Shown here: piece by piece, positions 1 through 9,976 of the stretch | Layout: the number at the start of each line of letters is the position of its first letter | Position numbering within the stretch: the first letter of the stretch is position 1 | Assembly: GCF_051020975.1 (NCBI RefSeq) | Contig: NW_027478171.1 | Coordinates: 620,001 to 684,000 of the forward strand | DNA: 64,000 bases | Direction: 5' to 3' | Source of the DNA: Osmia lignaria lignaria | Taxonomy: Eukaryota > Arthropoda > Insecta > Hymenoptera > Megachilidae | Position numbers and translations under genes: made by a program | The notes under the pieces: model-generated | Told to the model about the DNA's origin: nothing | The model's input: only the letters and a program-made list of their open reading frames with translations | Databases searched by the model: none

Positions 1-18
1 TTTGCCATAGCTCGCTTC

Positions 19-31
19 GTTTCCGAGATAT
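19..31 (+). repeat. Outer inverted-repeat arm, left (unit 1 instance)
   Basis: GTTTCCGAGATAT pairs with ATATCTCGAAAAC or ATATCTCGAGAAC at 233-245. The match is 12 of 13 in units with the CGAAAAC tail and 11 of 13 in units with the CGAGAAC tail. The arms enclose a 227-bp segment of the monomer. Confidence 0.75.
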
Positions 32-39
32 TTGCAGAT

Positions 40-59
40 TTATCTCAAGGGAAGGGGCC
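40..59 (+). repeat. Internal 20-bp motif, first copy (unit 1 instance)
   Basis: TTATCTCAAGGGAAGGGGCC matches the second copy at 154-173 at 18 of 20 bases. Both copies are followed within a few bases by ACGG, and both are preceded, at slightly different distances, by ATTTxCAG. This suggests that part of the monomer arose by an old internal duplication of about 100-115 bp. Confidence 0.8.
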
Positions 60-81
60 TGACGGACATATTTCGAGATAT

Positions 82-105
82 TTCTTCTTCTTGTTGTTCT
101 TCTTC
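82..105 (+). repeat. Eight-triplet TTC/TTG tract inside the monomer (unit 1 instance)
   Basis: Three TTC, two TTG and three TTC triplets in a row, giving 24 pyrimidine-rich bases with near mirror symmetry. It is present in every unit at the same place. Base changes are seen (TTCTTATTC, TTCTTTTTG, TTGTTATTC, TTCCTC, TTGTCC), but I find no unit in which the tract has gained or lost a triplet. Confidence 0.95.
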
Positions 106-153
106 TGCACAGCTAAACTGGAAGTGGCATTTCCAGCTCGCAATCGTGCAGAG

Positions 154-173
154 TTATCTCAAAGAAAGGGGCC
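154..173 (+). repeat. Internal 20-bp motif, second copy (unit 1 instance)
   Basis: TTATCTCAAAGAAAGGGGCC, 114 bp after the first copy. On the minus strand its first six bases read AGATAA, which fits the WGATAR consensus bound by GATA-family factors, as does the first copy. No binding is shown by sequence alone. Confidence 0.8.
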
Positions 174-232
174 ACGGTGTTTCTGTATCTCTATTATGTT
201 GGTGCGGCTTCGGAACTTTTAAATATCTTGAT

Positions 233-245
233 ATATCTCGAGAAC
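233..245 (+). repeat. Outer inverted-repeat arm, right (unit 1 instance)
   Basis: Right partner of 19-31. Here the sequence is the CGAGAAC form, which also makes the 8-bp palindrome TCTCGAGA. A second, inner pair is formed by TCGAGATATTT (73-83) and AAATATCTTGA (221-231); the latter becomes AAATATCTCGA, an 11-of-11 match, in units of the other tail type. Confidence 0.72.
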
Positions 246-2254
246 TACGCCTCTGATCGAAAAATATCATAGAACATAAAAAGTAGGAAACTTAATTCTC
301 TACAAAAAAGGTCTCTTAACATTTTGCCATAGCTCGCTTCGTTTCCGAGATATTTGCAGATTTATCTCAAGGGAAGGGGCCTGACGGACATATTTCGAGA
401 TATTTCTTCTTCTTGTTGTTCTTCTTCTGCACAGCTAAGCTGGAAGTGGCATTTGCAGCTCGCAATAGTGCAGAGTTATCTCAAAGAAAGGGGCCACGGT
501 GTTTCTGTACCTCTATTATGTTGGTGCGGCTTCGGAACTTTTAAATATCTTGATATATCTCGAGAACTGCGCATCTGTTCAAAAAATATCATAGAACATA
601 AAAAGTAGGAATCCTAATTTTCTGCAAAAAAGGTCTCTTAACATTTTGCCGTAGCTCGCTTCGTTTCCGAGATATTTGCAGATTTATCTCAAGGGAAGGG
701 GCCTGACGGACATATTTCCAGATATTTCTTCTTCTTGTTGTTCTTCTTCTGCACAGCTAAGCTGGAAGTGGCATTTGCCGCTCGCAATAGTGCAGAGTTA
801 TCTCAAAGAAAGGGGCCACGGTGTTTCTGTATCTCTATTATGTTGGTGCGGCTTCGGAACTTTCAAATATCTTGATATATCTCGAGAACTACGCATCTGA
901 TCAAAAAATATCATAGAACATAAAAAGTAGGAAACCTAATTTTCTACAAAAAAGGTCTCTTAACATTTTGCCGTAGCTCGCTTCGTTTCCGAGATATTTG
1001 CAGATTTATCTCAAGGGAAGGGGCCTGACGGACATATTTCGAAATATTTCTTATTCTTGTTGTTCTTCTTCTGCACAGCTAAGCTGGAAGTGGCATTTGC
1101 AGCTCGCAATAGTGCAGGGTTAACTCAAAGAAAGGGGCCACGGTGTTTCTGTACCTCTATTATGTTGGTGCAGCTTCGGAGCTTTTAAATATCTCGATAT
1201 ATCTCGAAAACTACGCTTCTGATCAAAAAATATCATAGAACATAAATTGTAGGAAACATAATTCTCTACAAAAAAGGTCTCTTAACATTTTGCCATAGCT
1301 CGCTTCGTTTCCGAGATATTTGCAGATTTATCTCAAGGGAAGGGTCCTGATGGACATATTTCGAGATATTTCTTCTTCTTGTTGTTCTTCTTCTGCACAG
1401 CTAAACTGGAAGTGGCATTTCCAGCTCGCAATCGTGCAGAGTTATCTCAAAGAAAGGGGCCACGGTGTTTCTGTATCTCTATTATGTTGGTGCGGCTTCG
1501 GAACTTTTAAATATCTTGATATATCTCGAGAACTACGCCTCTGATCGAAAAATATCATAGAACATAAAAAGTAGGAAACTTAATTCTCTACAAAAAAGGT
1601 CTCTTAACATTTTGCCATAGCTCGCTTCATTTCCGAGATATTTGCAGATTTATCTCAAGGGAAGGGGCCTGACGGACATATTTCGAGATATTTCTTCTTC
1701 TTGTTGTTCTTCTTCTGCACAGCTAAACTGGAAGTGGCATTTCCAGCTCGCAATCGTGCAGAGTTATCTCAAAGAAAGGGGCCACGGTGTTTCTGTATCT
1801 CTATTATGTTGGTGCGGCTTCGGAACTTTTAAATATCTTGATATATCTCGAGAACTACGCCTCTGATCGAAAAATATCATAGAACATAAAAAGTAGGAAA
1901 CTTAATTCTCTACAAAAAAGGTCTCTTAACATTTTGCCATAGCTCGCTTCGTTTCCGAGATATTTGCAGATTTATCTCAAGGGAAGGGGCCTGACGGACA
2001 TATTTCGAGATATTTCTTCTTCTTGTTGTTCTTCTTCTGCACAGCTAAGCTGGAAGTGGCATTTGCAGCTCGCAATAGTGCAGAGTTATCGCAAAGAAAG
2101 GGGCTACGGTGTTTCTGTATCTCTATTATGTTGGTGCGGCTTCGGAACTTTTAAATATCTTGATATATCTCGAGAACTACGCATCTGATCAAAAAATATC
2201 ATAGAACATAAAAAGTAGGAAACCTAATTTTCTACAAAAAAGGTCTCTTAACAT

Positions 2255-3540
2255 TTTGCCGTAGCTCGCTTCGTTTCCGAGATATTTGCAGATTTATCTC
2301 AAGGGAAGGGGCCTGACGGACATATTTCGAAATATTTCTTATTCTTGTTGTTCTTCTTCTGCACAGCTAAGCTGGAAGTGGCATTTGCAGCTCGCAATAG
2401 TGCAGGGTTAACTCAAAGAAAGGGGCCACGGTGTTTCTGTACCTCTATTATGTTGGTGCAGCTTCGGAGCTTTTAAATATCTTGATATATCTCGAGAACT
2501 ACGCATCTGATCAAAAAATATCATAGAACATAAAAAGTAGGAAACTTAATTCTCTACAAAAAAGGTCTCTTAACATTTTGCCATAGCTCGCTTCGTTTCC
2601 GAGATATTTGCAGATTTAGCTCAAGGGAAGGGGCCTGACGGACATATTCCGAGATATTTCTTCTTCTTGTTGTTCCTCTTCTGCACAGCTAAGCTGGAAG
2701 TGGCATTTGCAGGTCGCAATAGTGCAGAGTTATCTCAAAGAAAGGGGCCACGGTGTTTCTGTATCTCTATTATGTTGGTGCGGCTTCGGAACTTTTAAAT
2801 ATCTCGATATATCTCGAAAACTACGCTTCTGATCAAAAAATATCAGAGAACGTAAATTGTAGGAAACATAATTCTCTACAAAAAAGGTGTCTTAACATTT
2901 TGCCGTAGCTCGCTTCGTTTCCGAGATATTTGCAGATTTATCTCAAGGGAAGGGGCCTGACGGACATATTTCGAAATATTTCTTATTCTTGTTGTTCTTC
3001 TTCTGCACAGCTAAGCTGGACGTGGCATTTGCAGCTCGCAATAGTGCAGAGTTATCTCAAAGAAAGGGGCCACGGTGTTTCTGTACCTCTATTATGTTGG
3101 TGCAGCTTCGGAGCTTTTAAATATCTTGATATATCTCGAGAACTACGCATCTGATCAAAAAATATCATAGAACATAAAAAGTAGGAAACTTAATTCTCTA
3201 CAAAAAAGGTCTTTTAACGTTTTGCAATAGCTCGCTTCGTTTCCGAGATATTTGCAGATTTATCTCAAGGGAAGGGTCCTGACGGACATATTTCGAGATA
3301 TTTCCTCTTCTTGTTGTTCTTCTTCTGCACAGCTAAACTGGAAGTGGCATTTCCAGCTCGCAATCATGCAGAGTTATCTCAAAGAGAGGGGCCACGGTGT
3401 TTCTGTATCTATTATGTTGGTGCGGCTTCGGAACTTTTAAATATCTTGATATATCTCGAGAACTACGCCTCTGATCGAAAAATATCATAGAACATAAAAA
3501 GTAGGAAACTTAATTCTCTACAAAAAAGGTCTCTTAACAT
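2255..3540 (+). repeat. Four-unit cassette, copy 1 (units 8-11)
   Basis: This ordered set of four variant units recurs five times at 2255, 3863, 8691, 13197 and 14485. Its members are a GGGTTAACTC unit, a GATTTAGCTC/GCAGGTCGC unit, a TTCTTATTC plus TTCGGAGC unit, and an AATCATGCAG/AAAGAGAGG unit. The cassette is the building block of the left 15.8 kb. Four of the five copies end with a 320-bp unit. Confidence 0.88.
3401..3420 (+). other. 2-bp deletion site, CTCTATT to CTATT (unit 11)
   Basis: Loss of one CT from TATCTCTATT makes this unit 320 bp. The same deletion is found near 5,018, 9,846, 15,640, 33,026 and 33,668. The first four lie in the same cassette position and so are one event spread by duplication. 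The last two sit in a different haplotype and may be a second event at the same CTCT slippage site. Confidence 0.93.
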
Positions 3541-3862
3541 TTTGCCATAGCTCGCTTCGTTTCCGAGATATTTGCAGATTTATCTCAAGGGAAGGGGCCT
3601 GACGGACATATTTCGAGATATTTCTTCTTCTTGTTGTTCTTCTTCTGCACAGCTAAGCTGGAAGTGGCATTTGCAGCTCGCAACAGTGCAGAGTTATCGC
3701 AAAGAAAGGGGCCACGGTGTTTCTGTATCTCTATTATGTTGGTGCGGCTTCGGAACTTTTAAATATCTTGATATATCTCGAGAACTACGCATCTGATCAA
3801 AAAATATCATAGAACATAAAAAGTAGGAAACCTAATTTTCTACAAAAAAGGTCTCTTAACAT

Positions 3863-5148
3863 TTTGCCGTAGCTCGCTTCGTTTCCGAGATATTTGCAGA
3901 TTTATCTCAAGGGAAGGGGCCTGACGGACATATTTCGAAATATTTCTTATTCTTGTTGTTCTTCTTCTGCACAGCTAAGCTGGAAGTGGCATTTGCAGCT
4001 CGCAATAGTGCAGGGTTAACTCAAAGAAAGGGGCCACGGTGTTTCTGTACCTCTATTATGTTGGTGCAGCTTCGGAGCTTTTAAATATCTTGATATATCT
4101 CGAGAACTACGCATCTGATCAAAAAATATCATAGAACATAAAAAGTAGGAAACTTAATTCTCTACAAAAAAGGTCTCTTAACATTTTGCCATAGCTCGCT
4201 TCGTTTCCGAGATATTTGCAGATTTAGCTCAAGGGAAGGGGCCTGACGGACATATTCCGAGATATTTCTTCTTCTTGTTGTTCCTCTTCTGCACAGCTAA
4301 GCTGGAAGTGGCATTTGCAGGTCGCAATAGTGCAGAGTTATCTCAAAGAAAGGGGCCACGGTGTTTCTGTATCTCTATTATGTTGGTGCGGCTTCGGAAC
4401 TTTTAAATATCTCGATATATCTCGAAAACTACGCTTCTGATCAAAAAATATCAGAGAACGTAAATTGTAGGAAACATAATTCTCTACAAAAAAGGTCTCT
4501 TAACATTTTGCCGTAGCTCGCTTCGTTTCCGAGATATTTGCAGATTTATCTCAAGGGAAGGGGCCTGACGGACATATTTCGAAATATTTCTTATTCTTGT
4601 TGTTCTTCTTCTGCACAGCTAAGCTGGAAGTGGCATTTGCAGCTCGCAATAGTGCAGAGTTATCTCAAAGAAAGGGGCCACGGTGTTTCTGTACCTCTAT
4701 TATGTTGGTGCAGCTTCGGAGCTTTTAAATATCTTGATATATCTCGAGAACTACGCATCTGATCAAAAAATATCATAGAACATAAAAAGTAGGAAACTTA
4801 ATTCTCTACAAAAAAGGTCTTTTAACGTTTTGCAATAGCTCGCTTCGTTTCCGAGATATTTGCAGATTTATCTCAAGGGAAGGGTCCTGACGGACATATT
4901 TCGAGATATTTCTTCTTCTTGTTATTCTTCTTCTGCACAGCTAAACTGGAAGTGGCATTTCCAGCTCGCAATCATGCAGAGTTATCTCAAAGAGAGGGGC
5001 CACGGTGTTTCTGTATCTATTATGTTGGTGCGGCTTCGGAACTTTTAAATATCTTGATATATCTCGAGAACTACGCCTCTGATCGAAAAATATCATAGAA
5101 CATAAAAAGTAGGAAACTTAATTCTCTACAAAAAAGGTCTCTTAACAT
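3863..5148 (+). repeat. Four-unit cassette, copy 2 (units 13-16)
   Basis: Same unit order as copy 1. Its fourth unit has the private change TTGTTATTCTTC in the triplet tract, shared only with the fourth unit of copy 5 (unit 49), which links these two copies by descent or conversion. Confidence 0.87.
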
Positions 5149-5792
5149 TTTGCCATAGCTCGCTTCGTTTCCGAGATATTTGCAGATTTATCTCAAGGGA
5201 AGGGGCCTGACGGACATATTTCGAGATATTTCTTCTTCTTGTTGTTCTTCTTCTGCACAGCTAAGCTGGAAGTGGCATTTGCAGCTCGCAATAGTGCAGA
5301 GTTATCGCAAAGAAAGGGGCCACGGTGTTTCTGTATCTCTATTATGTTGGTGCGGCTTCGGAACTTTTAAATATCCTGATATATCTCGAGAACTACGCAT
5401 CTGATCAAAAAATATCATAGAACATAAAAAATAGGAAACCTAATTTTCTACAAAAAAGGTCTCTTAACATTTTGCCGTAGCTCGCTTCGTTTCCGAGATA
5501 TTTGCAGATTTATCTCAAGGGAAGGGGCCTGACGGACATATTTCGAGATATTTCTTCTTCTTGTTGTTCTTCTTCTGCACAGCTAAGCTGGAAGTGGCAT
5601 TTGCAGCTCGCAATAGTGCAGAGTTATCTCAAAGAAAGGGGCCACGGTGTTTCTGTATCTCTATTATGTTGGTGCGGCTTCGGAACTTTTAAATATCTTG
5701 ATATATCTCGAGAACTACGCATCTGATCAAAAAATATCGTAGAACATAAAAAGTAGGAAACTTAATTCTCTACAAATAAGGTCTCTAAACAT

Positions 5793-8700
5793 TTTGCCAT
5801 AGCTCGCTTGGTTTCCGAGATATTTGCAGATTTATCTCAAGGGAAGGGGCCTGACGGACATATTTCGAGATGTTCCTTCTTCTTGTTGTTCTTCTTCTGC
5901 ACAGCTAAGCTGGAAGTGGCATTTGCAGCTCGCAATAGTGCAGAGTTACCTCAAAGAAAGGGGCCACGGTGTTTCTGTATCTCTATTATGTTGGTGCGGC
6001 TTGGGAACCTTTAAATATCTTGATATATCTCGAGAACTACGCATCTATTCAAAAAATATCATAGAACATAAAAAGTAGGAATCCCAATTTTCTACAAAAA
6101 AGGTCTCTTAACATTTTGCCGTAGCTCGCTTCGTTTCCGAGATATTTGCAGATTTATCTCAAGGGAAGGGGCCTGACGGACATATTTCCAGATATTTCTT
6201 CTTCTTGTTGTTCTTCTTCTGCACAGCTAAGCTGGAAGTGGCATTTGCAGCTCGCAATAGTGCAGAGTTATCTCAAAGAAAGGGGCCACGGTGTTTCTGT
6301 ATCTCTATTATGTTGGTGCGGCTTCGGAACTTTTAAATATCTTGATATATCTCGAGAACTACGCATCTGTTCAAAAAATATCATAGAACATAAAAAGTAG
6401 GAATCCTAATTTTCTACAAAAAAGGTCTCTTAACATTTTCCCATAGCTGGCATCGTTTCCGAGATATTTGCAGATTTATCTCAAGGGAAGGGGCCTGACG
6501 GACATATTTCCAGATATTTCTTCTTCTTGTTGTTCTTCTTCTGCACAGCTAAGCTGGAAGTGGCATTTGCAGCGCGCAATAGTGCAGAGTTATGTCAAAG
6601 AAAGGGGCCACGGTGTTTCTGTATCTCTATTATGTTGGTGCGGCTTCGGAACTTTTAAATATCTTGATATATCTCGAGAACTACGCATCTGTTCAAAAAA
6701 TATCATAGAACATAAAAAGTAGGAATCCTAATTTTCTACAAAAAAGTTCTCTTAACATTTTGCCGTAGCTCGCTTCGTTTCCGAGATATTTGCAGATTTA
6801 TCTCAAGGGAAGGGGCCTGACGGACATATTTCCAGATATTTCTTCTTCTTGTTGTTCTTCTTCTGCACAGCTAAGCTGGAAGTGGCATTTGCAGCTCGCA
6901 ATAGTGCAGAGTTATCTCAAAGAAAGGGGCCACGGTGTTTCTGTATCTCTATTATGTTGGTGCGGCTTCGGAACTTTTAAATATCTTGATATATCTCGAG
7001 AACTACGCCTCTGATCGAAAAATATCATAGAACATAAAAAGTAGGAAACTTAATTCTCTACAAAAAAGGTCTCTTAACATTTTGCCATAGCTCGCTTCGT
7101 TTCCGAGATATTTGCAGATTTATCTCAAGGGAAGGGGCCTGACGGACATATTTCGAAATATTTCTTCTTCTTGTTGTTCTTCTTCTGCACAGCTAAACTG
7201 GAAGTGGCATTTGCAGCTCGCAATAGTGCAGAGTTATCTCAAAAAAAGGGGCCACGGTGTTTCTGTATTTCTATTATGTTGGTGCGGCTTCGGAACTTTT
7301 AAATATCTCGATATATATCGAAAACTACGCTTCTGATCAAAAAATATCATAGAACATAAATTGTAGGAAACATAATTCTCTACAAAAAACGTCTCTTAAC
7401 ATTTTGCCATAGCTCGCTTCGTTTCCGAGATATTTGCAGATTTATCTCAAGGGAAGGGTCCTGATGGACATATTTCGAGATATTTCTTCTTCTTGTTGTT
7501 CTTCTTCTGCACAGCTAAACTGGAAGTGGCATTTCCAGCTCGCAATCGTGCAGAGTTATCTCAAAGAAAGGGGCCACGGTGTTTCTGTATCTCTATTATG
7601 TTGGTGCGGCTTCGGAACTTTTAAATATCTTGATATATCTCGAGAACTACGCCTCTGATCGAAAAATATCATAGAACATAAAAAGTAGGAAACTTAATTC
7701 TCTACAAAAAAGGTCTCTTAACATTTTGCCATAGCTTGCTTCGTTTCCGAGATATTTGCAGATTTATCTCAAGGGAAGGGGCCTGACGGACATATTTCGA
7801 GATATTTCTTCTTCTTGTTGTTCTTCTTCTGCACAGCTAAGCTGGAAGTGGCATTTGCAGCTCGCAATAGTGCAGAGTTATCGCAAAGAAAGGGGCTACG
7901 GTGTTTCTGTATCTCTATTATGTTGGTGCGGCTTCGGAACTTTTAAATATCTTGATATATCTCGAGAACTACGCATCTGATCAAAAAATATCATAGAACA
8001 TAAAAAGTAGGAAACTTAACTCTCTACAAAAAAGGTCCCTTAACGTTTTGCAATAGCTCGCTTCGTTTCCGAGATATTTGCAGATTTATCTCAAGGGAAG
8101 GGTCCTGACGGACATATTTCGAGATATTTCTTCTTCTTGTTGTTCTTCTTCTGCACAGCTAAGCTGGAAGTGGCATTTGCAGCTCGCAATAGTGCAGAGT
8201 TATCTCAAAGAAAGGGGCCACGGTGTTTCTGTACCTCTATTATGTTGGTGCGGCTTCTGAACTTTTAAATATCTTGATACATCTCGAGAACTGCGCATCT
8301 GTTCAAAAAATATCATAGAACATAAAAAGTAGGAATCCTAATTTTCTGCAAAAAAGGTCTCTTAACATTTTGCCGTAGCTCGCTTCGTTTCCGAGATATT
8401 TGCAGATTTATCTCAAGGGAAGGGGCCTGACGGACCTATTTCCAGATATTTCTTCTTCTTGTTGTTCTTCTTCTGCACAGCTAAGCTGGAAGTGGCATTT
8501 GCCGCTCGCAATAGTGCAGAGTTATCTCAAAGAAAGGGGCCACGGTGTTTCTGTATCTCTATTATGTTGGTGCGGCTTCGGAACTTTCAAATATCTTGAT
8601 ATATCTCGAGAACTACGCATCTGATCAAAAAATATCATACAACATAAAAAGTAGGAAACCTAATTTTCTACAAAAAAGGTCTCTTAACATTTTGCCGTAG

Positions 8701-9976
8701 CTCGCTTCGTTTCCGAGATATTTGCAGATGTATCTCAAGGGAAGGGGCCTGACGGACATATTTCGAAATATTTCTTATTCTTGTTGTTCTTCTTCTGCAC
8801 AGCTAAGCTGGAAGTGGCATTTGCAGCTCGCAATAGTGCAGGGTTAACTCAAAGAAAGGGGCCACGGTGTTTCTGTACCTCTATTATGTTGGTGCAGCTT
8901 CGGAGCTTTTAAATATCTTGATATATCTCGAGAACTACGCATCTGATCAAAAAATATCATAGAACATAAAAAGTAGGAAACTTAATTCTCTACAAAAAAG
9001 GTCTCTTAGCATTTTGCCATAGCTCGCTTCGTTTCCGAGATATTTGCAGATTTAGCTCAAGGGAAGGGGCCTGACGGACATATTCCGAGATATTTCTTCT
9101 TCTTGTTGTTCCCCTTCTGCACAGCTAAGCTGGAAGTGGCATTTGCAGGTCGCAATAGTGCAGAGTTATCTCAAAGAAAGGGGCCACGGTGTTTCTGTAT
9201 CTCTATTATGTTGGTGCGGCTTCGGAACTTTTAAATATCTCGATATATCTCGAAAACTACGCTTCTGATCAAAAAATATCAGAGAACGTAAATTGTAGGA
9301 AACATAATTCTCTACAAAAAAGGTCTCTTAACATTTTGCCGTAGCTCGCTTCGTTTCCGAGATATTTGCAGATTTATCTCAAGGGAAGGGGCCTGACGGA
9401 CATATTTCGAAATATTTCTTATTCTTGTTGTTCTTCTTCTGCACAGCTAAGCTGGAAGTGGCATTTGCAGCTCGCAATAGTGCAGAGTTATCTCAAAGAA
9501 AGGGGCCACGGTGTTTCTGTACCTCTATTATGTTGGTGCAGCTTCGGAGCTTTTAAATATCTTGATATATCTCGAGAACTATGCATCTGATCAAAAAATA
9601 TCATAGAACATAAAAAGTAGGAAACTTAATTCTCTACAAAAAAGGTCTTTTAACGTTTTGCAATAGCTCGCTTCGTTTCCGAGATATTTGCAGATTTATC
9701 TCAAGGGAAGGGTCCTGACGGACATATTTCGAGATATTTCTTCTTCTTGTTGTTCTTCTTCTGCACAGCTAAACTGGAAGTGGCATTTCCAGCTCGCAAT
9801 CATGCAGAGTTATCTCAAAGAGAGGGGCCACGGTGTTTCTGTATCTATTATGTTGGTGCGGCTTCGGAACTTTTAAATATCTTGATATATCTCGAGAACT
9901 ACGCCTCTGATCGAAAAATATCATAGAACATAAAAAGTAGGAAACTTAATTCTCTACAAAAAAGGTCTCTTAACAT
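5793..9976 (+). repeat. 13-unit HOR block, first copy (units 19-31)
   Basis: 4,184 bp. The unit order matches the block at 9977-14484. Landmarks in order: GAGATGTTCC unit, three TTTCCAGAT units (the middle one with CTGGCATCG head and TTATGTCAAAG), a further TTTCCAGAT unit ending CGCCTCTGATCG, an AAATTGTAGG-tail unit, a GGGTCCTGATGG unit, a TTATCGCAAAGAAAGGGGCT unit, a GGGTCCTGACGG unit with GTACCTC, a TTTGCCGCTCG unit, then the four-unit cassette. The left junction carries ACAAATAAGG and CTTGGTTTCC, which the second copy lacks. Confidence 0.9.
8691..9976 (+). repeat. Four-unit cassette, copy 3 (units 28-31)
   Basis: Same unit order. The first unit has CAGATGTATCTC and the third has GAACTATGCATC. 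Both private changes are shared with copy 4 (units 42-45), as expected because both copies lie in the duplicated 13-unit block. Confidence 0.88.

Larger units (their letters stand above)
1..322 (+). repeat. Reference monomer (unit 1) and its internal map
   Basis: A 322-bp unit, 39.8% GC (64 C, 64 G), with 13 CpG. Order of parts: head with GCTTCG and an inverted-repeat arm (14-31); TTATCTCAAGGGAAGGGGCC (40-59); CGAGATAT arm (72-82); eight TTC/TTG triplets (82-105); conserved CACAGCTAAxCTGGAAGTGGC (108-128); variable middle (129-150); second copy of the 20-bp motif (154-173); highly conserved stretch to the TTTTAAATATC box (about 174-227); paired TATCTC motifs (224-241); variable A-rich tail (246-322). 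Head, middle and tail are where most unit-to-unit differences fall. The length is close to twice 161 bp, compatible with two nucleosomes per unit, but I find no evidence that the unit is a dimer of 161-bp halves. Confidence 0.95.
2255..5470 (+). repeat. 5-unit HOR, two tandem copies (period 1,608 bp)
   Basis: Units 8-12 (2255-3862) and 13-17 (3863-5470) match in order, variant by variant. Unit 1 of the block has GGGTTAACTC; unit 2 has GATTTAGCTC, CATTCCGAG and GCAGGTCGC; unit 3 has TTCTTATTC, GTACCTC and TTCGGAGC; unit 4 has AATCATGCAG with the 2-bp deletion; unit 5 has TTATCGCAAAG. The period is 5 x 322 minus the 2-bp deletion. The copies differ by scattered single bases, for example CTGGACGTGG against CTGGAAGTGG in unit 10, and TTGTTATTC in unit 16. 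Confidence 0.9.

Noticed and set aside
55..110. Hammerhead ribozyme, as found in some satellite DNAs
   Set aside because: CTGACGG and CTGATGG near position 60 and CTGATCA near position 254 resemble the CTGANGA core but each has a wrong base at a required position. I could not find a matching GAAA and cleavage-site arrangement.
32..256. A 74-codon open frame repeated in most units
   Set aside because: It starts at TTG, not ATG, and a TAG lies just upstream in frame. Many units break it with stops (for example GGGTTAACTC units at 998, 2286 and 3894, and TTTCTAGCTC near 23,631) or with 2-bp deletions. Differences between units are often non-synonymous. It is a by-product of a conserved repeat.
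1..322. CENP-B box
   Set aside because: I compared TTCG-containing sites with the 17-bp box (TTCG, four bases, A, two bases, CGGG). The best candidate, TTCGAGATATTTC, has the A but lacks CGGG. None fits on either strand.
246..322. Phased A-tracts giving intrinsic curvature
   Set aside because: A runs in unit 1 are centred at about 262, 280, 289 and 306. The spacings (about 18, 9 and 17) do not fit multiples of 10.5 bp well, so curvature is not supported by inspection.
1..322. Monomer as a dimer of two 161-bp halves
   Set aside because: Direct comparison of the halves shows no alignment at an offset of 161. The only clear internal match is at an offset of 114.
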